Assembly (NCBI GenBank): GCA_040437565.1
Contig: JBDOQK010000031.1
Coordinates: forward strand, 62,001-126,000
Origin: Albugo candida
Taxonomy: Eukaryota > Oomycota > Peronosporomycetes > Albuginales
DNA length: 64,000 bases
Reading direction: 5' to 3'
Shown here: in pieces, positions 45,830 to 57,900 of the stretch
Layout of the letters: each line of letters opens with the position of its first letter
Position numbering within the stretch: position 1 is the stretch's first letter
Program-made: the position numbers and the translations under genes
The notes under the pieces: model-generated
Seen by the model: the letters and a program-made list of their open reading frames with translations, nothing else
What the model was told of the DNA's origin: nothing
Database searches by the model: none

Positions 45830-46858
45830 CTAGGCGGCGGTTTCCGGTGTTACAAAGTCGGTCAGCTTCAGCCACCATTCTGGATATCCTGGATTCTCCA
45901 AGTCACTATTAGTCTCTCCAGTCAAGATCATTCCATCACTGTATTTTGCAATCAATATCCATGCCAATTTCCACCATTCATCTACAACATAAGCTGCAAA
46001 TTTATTCTTGGATTCTTCCAAATAGGTTAAGTCAGTTGCATTTATATCGGAGCCAAATCTGTGATTGTCAAGCTTCTTTTGGAATTCAAATGCCTCTTCC
46101 TGCAGCTCCTTAGCACGTTGCCGAACATCTATGCTTATAACGTCGAAACGCAAGAGGCTCCAGTTAAACACAAGATTGAATACTCTCCACGAAGACTTGA
46201 AACTAAACTCACTCTGTTTTCCAATCAGATATGATACTGGAATGCTTTTTTGCTGACATGAAAATGGAACATAAACTGTTCCGTGAGGGCAACCTTGTCC
46301 GTACCAAATAATTCCGCCAACAGCATCTGGTAAAAATGATCTTGTTTGTAAAACATAGCTGTATATAGTTCGATAGATTGATATTGGCCGTTCCCATCGT
46401 CCAAGAAGTGAATATGTTTGCCAGCGAACTGGTGATCCGAATGGACCAGCCGCGATACCTTTCGTCAAATCGTAGCGTGTGTTCTGATAATAATCTTTGA
46501 GAACATCCATCACATTGTTGGCAGTTACGAGTGCATCTGGTTTGACGGAGAACGGATATGTCTTTTTCTTCGCCCACCAGCCTAACCGAGAATCCAACAG
46601 AAGAGATGGAGCCAGAAGATCGTACACTCTCCACATGCGTCTACCGATCGTGTATGCGACGAATTCATCGTGCTCTTGATATCCATAAACCTTTGTAAAA
46701 TCGAACGGTTTGCCTAGTGAACTGTTCCACCAACCCATCTCCTCACAGAGACTGAAGATGTTTCTGGATGCCATGAAGAAATCCGGTTTTTTCAAATCGA
46801 TCTCGCGTATTGTAAATCCGTTTGCGATCACTGTGATATGATCATCGGCAACGCGTTG
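45830..46858 (-). CDS. C69 peptidase, C-terminal half (soluble form)
   Basis: Closely related to residues 250-600 of the 18.3-kb C69 protein (VANGFTIREIDL-type, AAGPFGSPVRWQTYS, GGIIWYGQGCPHGTVYVPFS), but the frame ends right after LTDFVTPETAA with no Ser/Thr linker or transmembrane helix. This predicts a soluble secreted enzyme. The 5' part is cut off by the gap 46859-46958; across that gap the sequence belongs to a different paralogue (see the 46959-48068 entry). Confidence 0.8.
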   Translation of the reverse strand, partial: QRVADDHITVIANGFTIREIDLKKPDFFMASRNIFSLCEEMGWWNSSLGKPFDFTKVYGYQEHDEFVAYTIGRRMWRVYDLLAPSLLLDSRLGWWAKKKTYPFSVKPDALVTANNVMDVLKDYYQNTRYDLTKGIAAGPFGSPVRWQTYSLLGRWERPISIYRTIYSYVLQTRSFLPDAVGGIIWYGQGCPHGTVYVPFSCQQKSIPVSYLIGKQSEFSFKSSWRVFNLVFNWSLLRFDVISIDVRQRAKELQEEAFEFQKKLDNHRFGSDINATDLTYLEESKNKFAAYVVDEWWKLAWILIAKYSDGMILTGETNSDLENPGYPEWWLKLTDFVTPETAA

Positions 46859-46958
46859 NNNNNNNNNNNNNNNNNNNNNNNNNNNNNNNNNNNNNNNNNN
46901 NNNNNNNNNNNNNNNNNNNNNNNNNNNNNNNNNNNNNNNNNNNNNNNNNNNNNNNNNN
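46859..46958. other. 100-N gap joining two paralogous C69 genes
   Basis: Flanks 46478-46858 and 46959-47338 are homologous but clearly diverged in the middle, encoding different residues after GWWN. This is not a simple overlap. Confidence 0.85.
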
Positions 46959-48068
46959 GTTCTGATAATAATCTTTGAGAACATCCATCACATTGTTGGC
47001 AGTTACGAGTGCATCTGGTTTGACCGAGAACGGATATGTCTTTTTCTTCGCCCACCAGCCTAACCGAGAATCCAAAAGAAGAGATGGAGCCAGAAGATCG
47101 TACACTCTCCACATGCGTCTACCGATCGCGTATGCGTGCTTCTGATTAGGCCCTTGATATCCATAAACTCGTGTGAAATCAAAAGGTTCGACGTAAGACT
47201 TGTTCCACCAACCCATTTCTTCACAAAAACTGAAGATATTTTTGGATGCCATAAAGTAATCCGGTTTTTCCAAATCGATCTCACGTATTGTAAATCCGTT
47301 TGCGATCACTGTGATATGATCATCGGCAACGCGTTGAGCCGCCCAAACAGCGCTGGCGTTATTTTTACCGGTCAAAATGTTGAAGATCCATACTTCTCCA
47401 TGTTTGTCGGAGATAGCCAGTGATTCAGAGGAATCTGAATATGCTGGTCTATCTGGGGAGCCACTTAATTCACCGTAAAAGCCATACTCTTCCGCCAGGG
47501 AGCCCATTGTTTGAATAGCACAGCGAGCGGAGACGCATCGTTCTAATGCAATTTTTGAAAGCTCATTGATTGAAAATAGATTGTATCCGTAGGACAGATA
47601 ATTGGGCCATCCAACGGTACGCGCTCCACATGTACTTTCAGGCATACTCAACTGCATGTCATTCATAATTCCATAATCTTGGTCATAGTAGCCGTACGTA
47701 TTCGAAATTTGTGGTATGTACCCCAACGGAACAAAAAGTTCTTCAAAACGTTTTGTATCTGACGAATTAAAAGGCTCAAGCTCTTTAGGCTTGTAATTCG
47801 GGCCGCGATCATTAACGACCAGACGTGGATACCCTGCGTTAAATTCATAAACAGCTCTTCGAGAGTTTGCAGAATGTTGTTGAGCAGGTACTCGGACAAG
47901 ACGTAGATCGGATGGCACAAAACCGGTGTCATCAGTGTGAGCAAGTAGCGTCGACCCATCTGCTGTCGCTTTTTTGCCGCAAGCAATCACCGTACAGCCT
48001 GATGCGTATGACGATATTACAGCAACAAGAAAACACCTGAGCAACGCTTGTGGCTTTCCAAGTCGCAT
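46959..48068 (-). CDS. C69 peptidase, N-terminal part
   Basis: Starts at the ATG at 48068 with a signal peptide ending YASG, exposing Cys25 of CTVIACGKKATADGSTLLAH as the predicted nucleophile. It continues through NDMQLSMPESTCGARTVGW, GEVWIFNILTGKNN and VYDLLAPSLLLDSRLGWWAK until the gap. It has the same architecture as the 18.3-kb gene up to this point; its own C terminus is not in the assembly. Upstream lie repeats shared with the PUF6 3' end. Confidence 0.85.
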
Positions 48069-48164
48069 ATTCTTGTTCTTAAGTACTTGGAATATTGTAA
48101 AATGAGAGGAACAATTCTCTCGCCTCTCGCTTTTTTATAGGGTATTGCTATGTACTATACATAT

Positions 48165-48480
48165 GTCAATTTAAAAGTATTCCTCAAGTTTCTCCATGTA
48201 AATTCTTACTTCGGGCACTTTCTCGATGCAACTTTGTGTAGCCAGTAGCCTTCATAGAACGTACTGAGTCCTGTGCATGACTGAGTCCCGAGCCATAAAG
48301 GATTCATTCCGCATATTTTGCCGTCAAGATTTTACTTCCTGTACTTTATAGGAGCAACAATTGTGTAGCCAGTAGCATTTAACGAATGAGCTAAAAATTT
48401 AACTGCGTGACGCAATCCCAGGTTATAAAGGTTTAATTCGCAAGTTTCTCTATCAAGATCTTACTTCCTGCATTCTCTAG
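48165..48480. repeat. Tandem repeat of about 128-bp period derived from the PUF6 3' end
   Basis: Three units, near 48198, 48330 and 48457, share ACTTCCTG with AAGAT/AAATT.TTACTTC and a following TGTGTAGCCAGTAGC. The last unit overlaps the final codons of the PUF6-like gene, so the others appear to be duplicated copies of its 3' end and downstream flank. Confidence 0.65.
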
Positions 48481-50178
48481 CGCTGCTTCGTTCAATTTTG
48501 GCATAGACGCTCGCAATACCTTCTTGAGTTCTTTTTTCGCCTTCTTCCCGTGTTCTTCATTCTCCAAGCAGGACAGCACAACGAAGGCGCCGCGATTGTT
48601 GGCGACAGCCCATTCAGCAAGTTGACTTTTGCTCGTTTCTAAAAACGACAGTACAAAAGACGTTTCCTTTAAAACACGTCGTAATGTGTAGTGCGCGATA
48701 GGATGCGAGTATAAGGGACCAGTATGTTGCTCGTCATTGGCAATTTCGAGCTTTGCCGTCTGTTCAAATGCCGATTCCAGCTGCTCTAAATCTTCCGTGT
48801 TCTGCTGCTCAGATTCTTTGATTACTTCAATGAGCACGTCGCGACCGTGTTTGGAGCACATGAGCGCTTGCATGTGATCGCAACACATTGTATGAAGCTT
48901 TGGTAACCATCCACGAAGATAAGTTTCTCGCTTGGTGACAGGGTCCTTCTTATAATTGACGATGAGGGAATCGTCAGTAGCTTTGTCATTGTTTGGAATC
49001 ATTGGTGGCGCCAGAAGAGAAATCTCGTCCGGTGAGAGATACTTTGGATTTAATGGCGATAATAGTTGTAATAATACTTTCCTTCCGGTAGAGTGCATGG
49101 CTACTTCGAAAAGATGATCATTCAGCTCGCTAAGAATTGTCTTCTGCACGAGTACTGTATCATCAACAACATCTAAAATACGCTGTAAGACCAAATAGCC
49201 ACTGGGATGATTGGTTGCTTCAAGGACTTTATCTTTGAGACACTTCAGTATTCTCTTACGGTCTTTTGTGGTGCCGAAACCCAAGCAACGATTGACTACA
49301 CAAGCTCCTTTATAAGTCGCCAATAGCGCTAATGAAAAGTCTCGAACATTTGGAACTATTGAGACAACATCCGCGTACTCTGCATGAGAAAAGTAATCCC
49401 AGAGTAGCGCTTGAACGAAGACGAGACTCAAAAGCTCTTTATCAATCATCCGACTCAGAATTTCGCCCAAGTGTTTGATGATCGCATTCTTTTTATCCGG
49501 ATATGTCTCTAACAAACCATTTAGATTGCGCCCTTTGATGTCGGAAGGAAAATAAGCAAACTCTTTTCCATAGAACTCCAGTTTAAGTTTCCAAAACAAT
49601 GATGTCGACAAGTATTCCTGAGCAGTCTCAAGTACACTAGCAGCGACATTATGTGTTCCAACTACAATGGCTTGTCCCGTCAAAGCCTTTGCGATTGCAG
49701 CTCGGTCGTTATCAGAGCCATATTTAAGCATTTTTTTTATTAAAAAGGAGCCGTACTGCGTCTTTGCCAGCTCAATGATATGATCCTTCAGTTCCAAAAC
49801 GATTTGATCGCGATGCTCACGAGTTCCATGTTGAAATAGACCTTGAATGACCCGCGAAGCATCGTGCTTTGCAGATATCTGATAGATGTTGTTCTTAACC
49901 ACTTCATACAAGTCGCTTGCAAGCTTTGACCGTTTCGCTTTGTCAATCTTTCTTTCGCGGAGGTTATTCCATAGTTGCTTTGCTCGAGTAACCATTGCAT
50001 AATGCGGCTTTTGCGCACAGCGCTGCTTGCGAGTGGCTTTTTGATCCATAAAAGACTTCTTTGCGTTTCCATCAAAAGCTTGCGAAGCATTACGCTTATT
50101 GTACTTTCTCTGGCTTGCATTGTTTGAGTTTGAATCAGACGCTGAGGTTTGCTGTCGATCGACTTTCGTTGCACTCAT
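48433..50178 (-). CDS. PUM3: PUF6/PUM3-like nucleolar RNA-binding protein
   Basis: A 581-residue single exon. After a basic N-terminal tail (residues 1-60) come divergent Pumilio repeats: DASRVIQGLFQHGTREHRD, YGSFLIKKMLKYGSDNDR, GACVVNRCLGFGTTKDRKR and SGYLVLQRILDVVDDT. The C-terminal CPL-type domain follows (SHPIAHYTLRRVLKE, LAEWAVANNRGAFVVLSCLE). This is the PUF6/Pumilio homologue 3 family, ribosome-biogenesis factors that bind RNA with eleven PUF-like repeats and little sequence specificity. Length and order fit. A partial decayed copy lies at 43.4-43.9 kb. Confidence 0.9.
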   Translation of the reverse strand: MSATKVDRQQTSASDSNSNNASQRKYNKRNASQAFDGNAKKSFMDQKATRKQRCAQKPHYAMVTRAKQLWNNLRERKIDKAKRSKLASDLYEVVKNNIYQISAKHDASRVIQGLFQHGTREHRDQIVLELKDHIIELAKTQYGSFLIKKMLKYGSDNDRAAIAKALTGQAIVVGTHNVAASVLETAQEYLSTSLFWKLKLEFYGKEFAYFPSDIKGRNLNGLLETYPDKKNAIIKHLGEILSRMIDKELLSLVFVQALLWDYFSHAEYADVVSIVPNVRDFSLALLATYKGACVVNRCLGFGTTKDRKRILKCLKDKVLEATNHPSGYLVLQRILDVVDDTVLVQKTILSELNDHLFEVAMHSTGRKVLLQLLSPLNPKYLSPDEISLLAPPMIPNNDKATDDSLIVNYKKDPVTKRETYLRGWLPKLHTMCCDHMQALMCSKHGRDVLIEVIKESEQQNTEDLEQLESAFEQTAKLEIANDEQHTGPLYSHPIAHYTLRRVLKETSFVLSFLETSKSQLAEWAVANNRGAFVVLSCLENEEHGKKAKKELKKVLRASMPKLNEAALENAGSKILIEKLAN

Positions 50179-50517
50179 TGTATTGCTTTACTCTTGCGCG
50201 TGAACCAACGATTATCTGGTGGAAGCGCTCAAAAATTGTGATAGCATGCGAGCACACTAATCTAGGCTCGTTCACACCAGTTTCGAATAGAGTCTACCTT
50301 TTAAAGGAATTCTTGTCAATTGCGATATGCGATTGCGAGGTATGAGCCTTACTAAAGAATAAATCCATTATCTGTCACATTACTGCAATGAAATATTTCA
50401 CGGAGCAACGTAACATTGAAAATTCTCCTATCTATACGAAACCTGTAAGACGAAAGCAAACCTAACAAGAAATAAAGCTTATTTTGCACTTGTCTCAACA
50501 TGTTTGTCCTCCTGGTC

Positions 50518-51642
50518 TCAATTCAATGTTGGAAAGGCTTGTAAATCGGAAACATTTGGGGCGCTAAAGCGACCACGTCCGCGACTACGTCCACCGCGCC
50601 CAAAGTCGCTTCGACCAAATTCTCCCCGACCATTGCGTCCACCACGACCAAAGTCACCGCGGGCACCACGACCACCACGATCAGAATCATTTCGTGCAGA
50701 TTCATTACGACCACCGCGTCCACCACGACTGTCGTTTTCACGAAATCGGCGATCCATTGGAGGTGCTTGAAATCCCAAGTCTGTGATGAGCTGCTTCTTT
50801 CGGCCGGAATTTTTCTTACTGAACACTTTTTCATACAAAGGCTCAATGAAATCAGGTGTTTTTCCGTCTTTGGTCAGCTGAACCGCATTGGTGAAATCTT
50901 CCACGATTTGACGTGCCTCTTTCTCTTTGAATAATTCTCCAGTTCGTTCAGATTTTTTCTTTTCAAGATATTCGTCCAGAGAAAGCTGTACTTCTTCTTC
51001 TTCTTCTGGAACAGGTTCTTCAGCATGACCTTCTTCAGCACCGGACACTTCTTCTCCGGATGGAGAATTGCTTTTTTCTTGTTCACCGGCTTCTGCAACA
51101 AGTTCGGACTCGTCATTATCATTTCCCCAATTATGCGCTCCACCACCATGTTTGCTAGCCTCCTTACCCCGGCCAGTTCCACTTCGGCGGTCAAATTCAC
51201 GACGTCCTCCACGGTCTCCGCGTGCCCCTCGACCTCCACGTCCTCCCCGACCACCGCGGCCGCGGGTTCGATCGCTGCTCTCTGGAATATCGCGATCACT
51301 ACAGTAGTCAAGTCAGGGTGCTGGATTGATTAACCTGAATGCTCTTCATCGTGTATAAAGTAAGCTTACCTTTTATCAGCTTTTTTTTCAGTGGTAGCTG
51401 TGACGTCACTTTTGTTCTGATTACGCTTATTTCCAGCCGCTGGTTTATTTAGTGATACCGCTTTGGTAGCGGACGTATCTTGTTCCTTTTTATTGGACTT
51501 GCTCCTTTTTGGAACGTCTTCATCGTCCGAGTCCAGTAAAGTGAATATATTCTTGCTACGCGCAGCCTAAACGTACGTTAACCAAGGGAGAAGGCTTATT
51601 CTTCACAACATTTGACAAGATTGAAGCAACAACTGGTACCAT
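50518..51642 (-). CDS. SERBP1/HABP4-like RGG ribosome- and mRNA-binding protein, three exons
   Basis: Exons 51642-51607, 51566-51370 and 51298-50518 join in frame to 337 residues with GT-AG introns of 40 and 71 bp. The N terminus has SKNIFTLLDSDDED; the central HABP4/PAI-RBP1 region has RRSGTGRGKEASKHGGGAHN and an acidic VPEEEEEVQLSLDEYLEKK; two RGG-rich tracts (about residues 85-105 and 260-315) flank it; the end is VSDLQAFPTLN. SERBP1/Stm1 proteins clamp inactive 80S ribosomes and bind mRNA. The obvious single frame (from an internal Met at 51048) misses the first half; the splice model restores it. Confidence 0.85.
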
Positions 51643-51973
51643 TTCGTCACGGCAAGGCGAAAACTTGATTTGATAAGTGGTCAAGTGATTGGTGAGGAAT
51701 GCGCGTTTGGTGTGATCCGATCTAATCCGGAAAAAGAAATACTGTATACGTGTATACCATCATCCGGTAGTATCGGTAATGTAAATAAAAAATTAAATAA
51801 CGACCTTCAAGGATCGAAAGGTCGTACAAGAGACCGTTGCTTGCTTCGAATCTGCTTCATGAAGAGACACCAAGTCGCCAAACAATTTGGTTCAGTTTCT
51901 ACAGGAAGCTTGCTTTATCTTTTTCTGTACATTCGGCAAACCAAGCTGACGGCAAACGAACCCATTTGATGAG
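51643..51973. promoter_or_regulatory. Divergent promoter region
   Basis: 331 bp between the starts of the minus-strand SERBP1-like gene and the plus-strand giant RCC1 gene. No specific element claimed. Confidence 0.45.
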
Positions 51974-54900
51974 ATGGGACAAAATGCCTCTAGTAGCCAA
52001 GAGCCTTTGGGCTCTACAGCTCCAGAAGATGAGAAATCACTACAATCACTTTCCAAACAGTCTAAACCCAGACATCTGGTTCCATTATCGCCTTATTTCC
52101 TCCCACTTTGCAATATTGCTAAAATTGGAGATCCAGCAACCGCAATGTCTGCTACATCGACAGATAGCAAAGACGCAGTTGAAAAGATCTTGGACTTTGA
52201 CGAGTCAATACAATGCCTTCCAGAAGGTGCACAACAAATTATTGCTAGAATCCTTCCGCTTAGTCCTAAAGGTCTTTTTTCGCAGGTTTGATGTCGTCTT
52301 CCAACACGAGCGAGCTGCAAGATTTGATGGAGAGTACACTTCCAATGGATTCTGAGCAGGAGATGTTTCAGTATATTTCACGAGTGCTCTTCTCCAATCC
52401 AAAACTTTCGAATTTCTGTGAATCGTATCGAGATATGAGGAATGTGATACGGCCAGATGACCAAAAAGCTATACCTGGAGGTTTTGAGGCTCGGATCAGT
52501 TCTTATATCCAGCTTTTGCAAAATCTTTACCATCTTACGAAGAAGCAAAAGTACCATTATGAACAACGATCAGAACTAGCTATCTCCCATGCAAGCCTAC
52601 AGCGCAAGATAGCCTCCCCACCGCTCCCCCTTCCAACGCAAGGATGTATCACATTGGGATGGGATCTCGCTATCTTTTTGATCCGATCAACTTGGATTGA
52701 GAATCCGGAAAAATATATTCAAGCTATTGACATGATAAAGGCAAACTTGAGGCCTTTAAAAGCTATGGCGTATTCAGAAACTTCCTACCTTTCTCCATCC
52801 GCTTCGAATGCATTTAGTGAGCTATCCGATTGCTTGGAAGATCTTATACACTCAGACACAGATAAAATGAATGGGGAGATGACCTTGAGATATTCTCTAA
52901 CGATGTCAACGGCTGAAGCATTGACCGAAGTCGGGGTCGCGCGAGGCTCTCTAGCAACTCTTGTATCTATGGTTCGATGGCTACTCAAAAAACCAGTCGA
53001 CAAATGTGTGAATATTTCGCCAAGCCTTTGCAAGCTCAGTACGTTGAAAGAGCAACCCATGTACGGTAAATGTGAATCATTTGGTGAGCTTTATAGCTGT
53101 GGCCAGAATTCATACGGGGAATTAGGTCTTGGTGACGACATTGAGCGACATCAACTTACGAGCGTCCCGCTATGTGGATGGGATCACATACGGCAAGTCG
53201 TGAGTGGGAATGAGATTCTGGCAATTCTGACATCTGACGGTGTGGTTCTGACCTGTGGCCTGAACAAAAGCGGTCAGTGCGGTCATGGGAATTTTGATGA
53301 GCGTGTGATGCTTCTCCGACCTATTCAGGCCTTACGCTCCCACCGAGTAAAGTATATCACCGCAAGCAATGGATGTGAGCATCTTCTCGCTATCACTGAT
53401 AGTGGTCTGGCTTACTCTTGGGGATACAATGATCGTGGTCAGCTTGGTCATGAAAATGTCGGCAGCAAGTTGTATCTACCCAAGCTCATTGAAAGCATTA
53501 AGGAGAAGAAAATGAAAAGTGCTGCAGTGAGTTATCATTCTAGTGCTTTGATATCGGAATCAGGCGAACTATACACTTTTGGGATGAACGACTGCGGGCA
53601 ACTCGGGCTGGATCATACTCAGCATCAATCAACGCCGCAATTGGTCAAGGCTTTACTCGGCCACCAAGTTAGTATGGTCAGTTGTGGTCTGTATCATATG
53701 GTATTATGTACCGCTAAAGGAGAACTATTCACGTGTGGTAAGAACGACTATGGACAATTGGGCTTGGGGCATAATAAACAAGTGAAGACACCCACTCAGG
53801 TCGTACTTCCGAATGAATTGATTTGTTTTGTTGCATGTGGATACTATCACGCCATAGCAATCACTTCGACCGGTTTGACGTACTCGTTTGGACGAAATGA
53901 TTATGGTCAGCTTGGAATCGGTTCTAAGATACATCAGAATATTCCTATTGCATTAACGATATCGTCAAACACGCACATGGTTCATGCAGCTTGTGGGTGT
54001 TATCACACAGTGCTGATGTCGGACACGGGTCAGGTCTTCGTATTTGGTCGTAACAACAAGGGGCAATTGGGAAATCGTGGGAACACTGATTCTCTTTTGC
54101 CCGTTCCTTTAAAGGTGAGACCTGAGAAGAATATGCGGAGGTGTCTCCACATAGCGGCAGGGTTTTACACCACATCGCTGATAGTGGAACGAAAACGTGA
54201 GAATGATGAAGGCGATGCAGTCTTATTGAATGAGAATTGTATCACACCAATATGTGGTCGCGTGGATATCGATCGCTCAGGTGAAGCTGAAGGTCTAAGC
54301 AACTTTGGAACCATGTCAACGATGGGCGTGTCACTGTTTTGTGGGAAATGGTTTTACGAGGTTGAATTGATTACTTGTGGTCTCATTCAAATCGGGTGGA
54401 TTGATAACTACTTTCAAGGAAGCTCAGATCAAGGAGAAGGTGTGGGTGATCATGAGCATTCCTGGTCTTATGACGGAAATCGTCAGCGGAGGTGGAATAG
54501 CGGTTCCTCATCTTACGGTGACAAATGGAAGCCTGGAGACGTTATCGGATGCTTGTTGGATCTTGATTCGTGCGAAATGACGTTTTTTCGCAACGGAATA
54601 AGTCTAGGTGTAGCATTTACAGATTTGAAGATCTCTTCGCATGAACCGAAATTAGGGCTGAGGCCAGGGATCAGTCTAGAGCGCGGTGAGATTGTCAGAA
54701 TCAATTTGGGACATCAAGCATTCGCCTTCCCTCCAACAACTATTGCAGATTTTGACGGTGTAGCGAGAGGAATCCTTCTTTCCGCGCCTTCAGCTCTCAT
54801 CAACTGTTTCACTTCTATTACCAGCTCAACATTGGAAGCTTCTCCAGATGCTCTGTATGGATCAGCAACAGTGATGGCTGGATCTCGTATATTTGTCATA

Positions 54901-57900
54901 GGAGGAAGCGTAGCTCCTGATGCTAAAAGCAGCAATATAGTTTGGGTGTACGACACAAAGACTCAGTCCTGGGATCGATGGAGCGACTTTCCTCTCAATA
55001 TCCGCCATCATCAAGCTGTTCTCATTGAAAATGCTTATATTCTCGTTTTGGGTGGTGAAGATCAATCAGCCAATTCTCGGCATATGCACACATACAAGTG
55101 CTCTGTTACGCGCAATGAAGACGGAAGTCTACCTCAGTGGGAACTGATTCAAGGATCGGCTACCGAATCGCTTCCAACTTCCCGGGCATTTCATTGTGCA
55201 GCTGTTGTAGATGCTAGGCTCGACACTCTTGTACTCGTATACGGAGGCAGAAACGCTGATAACGCGATATTAGGCGATGTCTGGTGTTTCTCACTGGACG
55301 ACTTTACTTGGGCACGCTTTCCTTCATCGACGTTTTTGGATCCGGGTCCTCGAACAGGTTGCACACTGAGTGCTACGGGTGAATCCGTTTACTTGTTTGG
55401 TGGACTTGACCGAGATGATAATCTTCGAGCTGATTTATGGTGCTTTAATGTCTTTGATCGTGCCTGGTATTTGGTCCATGATGATGACATCAATGCTCAA
55501 AACAGCGGAACGACTTCGACTATCGCCAATTTCAGGCATGGTTTTATTCCGGAGGCTCGCAAGAATTACAGTCTGGTGACTGATATCGGAACTGTTTGGA
55601 TCTTTGGAGGTCAGAACCAAGCAGATGAGTTTTTTTGTGACTTGTGGTCATATTCTGTGGCTTCGCAAAAGTGGAACGCAATCGAAATGCATTCAGAAGA
55701 GTGCAGAAAAATAAAATTGGGATCTGCTCGCATGCTCATAGAACGTGGAGTTGTCAATGCACTTTCGTGTGCATCCGACAACAAATATTGTGGAGCAGAT
55801 AGTCGAGATTATTTATATCTGATCGATTTGACTCAACAAAGCTTACCTGCTTACTCGATTTCCGCTTGTAGTTCACCCGTATATAAGACCAAAAATGGAG
55901 TTGCAGCTGGAAGATTCTCACATATAACTACGCTTCTGCGTTCACGAACAAGTACGCCTACGAACAATAGGAACACTTACTATTGTGCATTGAAAACGCT
56001 CGACTCTGGAGTCTCGATTCTCTCCCATTTGGATCGACTCGCGGGAACGGATGTGCTCGTAGATGACACAGAGACTGTCCAATTGTCTCGATGCAGCTAT
56101 CGATCTCTGTGTATTGATCCCAAAAAGAAGACTTTTGAAGCCCTTTTCGATCTCTTGTTATCTCTTAACTCATCCTTTTCAGAATGGAAATTGCTTGTTC
56201 GAGAACGTTCTGAGTCGATGATTCCATCTCAAGTCGTATTGGAGATACTGTATCCTCTATTTGTATGTCTACGGCTATTGAAACTCAACCTCTATGAGCT
56301 CTCTCGTTGCTGTCCCGACACAATCAAAGCTGGCCTCTCAAAGGAAAGCGATACATCTCCGGCTAGAGTTCTCAACCTCATTCAGCTTGAGTTATTCAAT
56401 ATTATCGAGCATCCTGTCATGTTGCCAGCTGCTTTGTCCGATGTCACGTGGATGTGCACGGCAATTGAGCAGGAAAGCGCCTTTTGTATCTATCACGGCT
56501 TTGGATCTCTGTTTCCATCGCTGGCGGAAAGACTCGACGTTCTCAAATATTTTCTCGAAAAAGGGTCATCGAGTCCCATCGACTTGGACTTTGATCCAAA
56601 CTTTTGGGACGTCGAGAATGAAATTTTCACAAAAAAACAAACCCTTCTACCAATGCTCATGTCGTGCTTCACATCTCACCGTATGCTTTTCCAGCTGATG
56701 AGCTATTCCGAAAGTAGCGCCGGGAACACGGCAAAAATGTCACGTTCACTGACAGACGTTACTCAAGGCCTTTTTGAGACGTTGATGATCAACCTATGGC
56801 GTCAAACAACCGCTGTTATGGAAAAGTGGATGAGAGAAGCTCCAAAGGATACAACAAATTGTGCTGCGATTCTGGAAGAGCTGGAACAAGTCATTTTGTC
56901 CGATGAGTTCAAGGTACTCAACATATTGCTTCGCGCTAATATATTTTGGGTGTCGAGGTCTTTCGAAACAAGCTGGCAGACCGTACAATTTGTGATCACT
57001 AGGATTATCACCTATATTATCAATTTGATAGAAATGGTGAACAATGGCGCAGACAATATGGACAAGAGACTCTGTGCGTGGGTCATAAAGTCAAGCTTCT
57101 GTGGCAAAGTCCTTCCTTTCTTGATACTTAGCACTTTGTCGCTTCAAAATGTGCGAGATAATTTCCAAAGCATGGCTGGGACTATTTGGCCTTCAATCAA
57201 ATGTCTTCTACTCGAGATTCAGGATGCGATTGAGGAAACCGATGCCGAATGTTTTGAAATGATTGTATGCGATGAAGAAAGATTTCGGGAAGGTACAAAG
57301 GAAGGTCTTTCATCTCCTAATGTTATGGTTTCGGAGGATCTCTCACACCTTCTGTTTGGACAACCTTCAAAAGACACCGTGCCATTACACCAAGTCTTGG
57401 AGGCTTTGTGGATGAAGCAAACGGATCTTGTGTGCGATGCTGACAAGACTTTTGCAAGGATGTTGATACCATCCGAGCTAGAAATTCTATTTGGTACTGC
57501 CACGTTTATGGTGAGAGCATCCCAACTTCCACGCGACGAATTGCAAGAAAACGACCTGAGGACGCTCTTTGCCCCCAGCTGGATGATTTTATCCCAGCAT
57601 ATCTACCCTGAATCTGATAATTCACGAGAAGATCAAGTTGAGGAGGCTCAAGGAAGCACATCTGAAAGCACGGCAACGACCTTCAGTCTTCGACCATTGC
57701 ATATGAAAAACATTCATCACTCTATTGAAACAAGCTACTCCTGGCTTAAAGACTTGCGTAATATTTTAGCCTGGGCTGGCAGTCATTATGCGTCGGCTTT
57801 GGTAGCAAGCAATCGATCTCTAGTCGACTATGAGCTTATACAACGCTGGACCAAGTCTCCTCTTTTTGTCGGAGGTTTGGAAAAAGATGGAATCGAAGAA

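Noticed and set aside
51025-51333. Pro/Arg-rich plus-strand protein
   Set aside because: Antisense to the RGG tract of the SERBP1-like gene; composition is a by-product of glycine-arginine codons.
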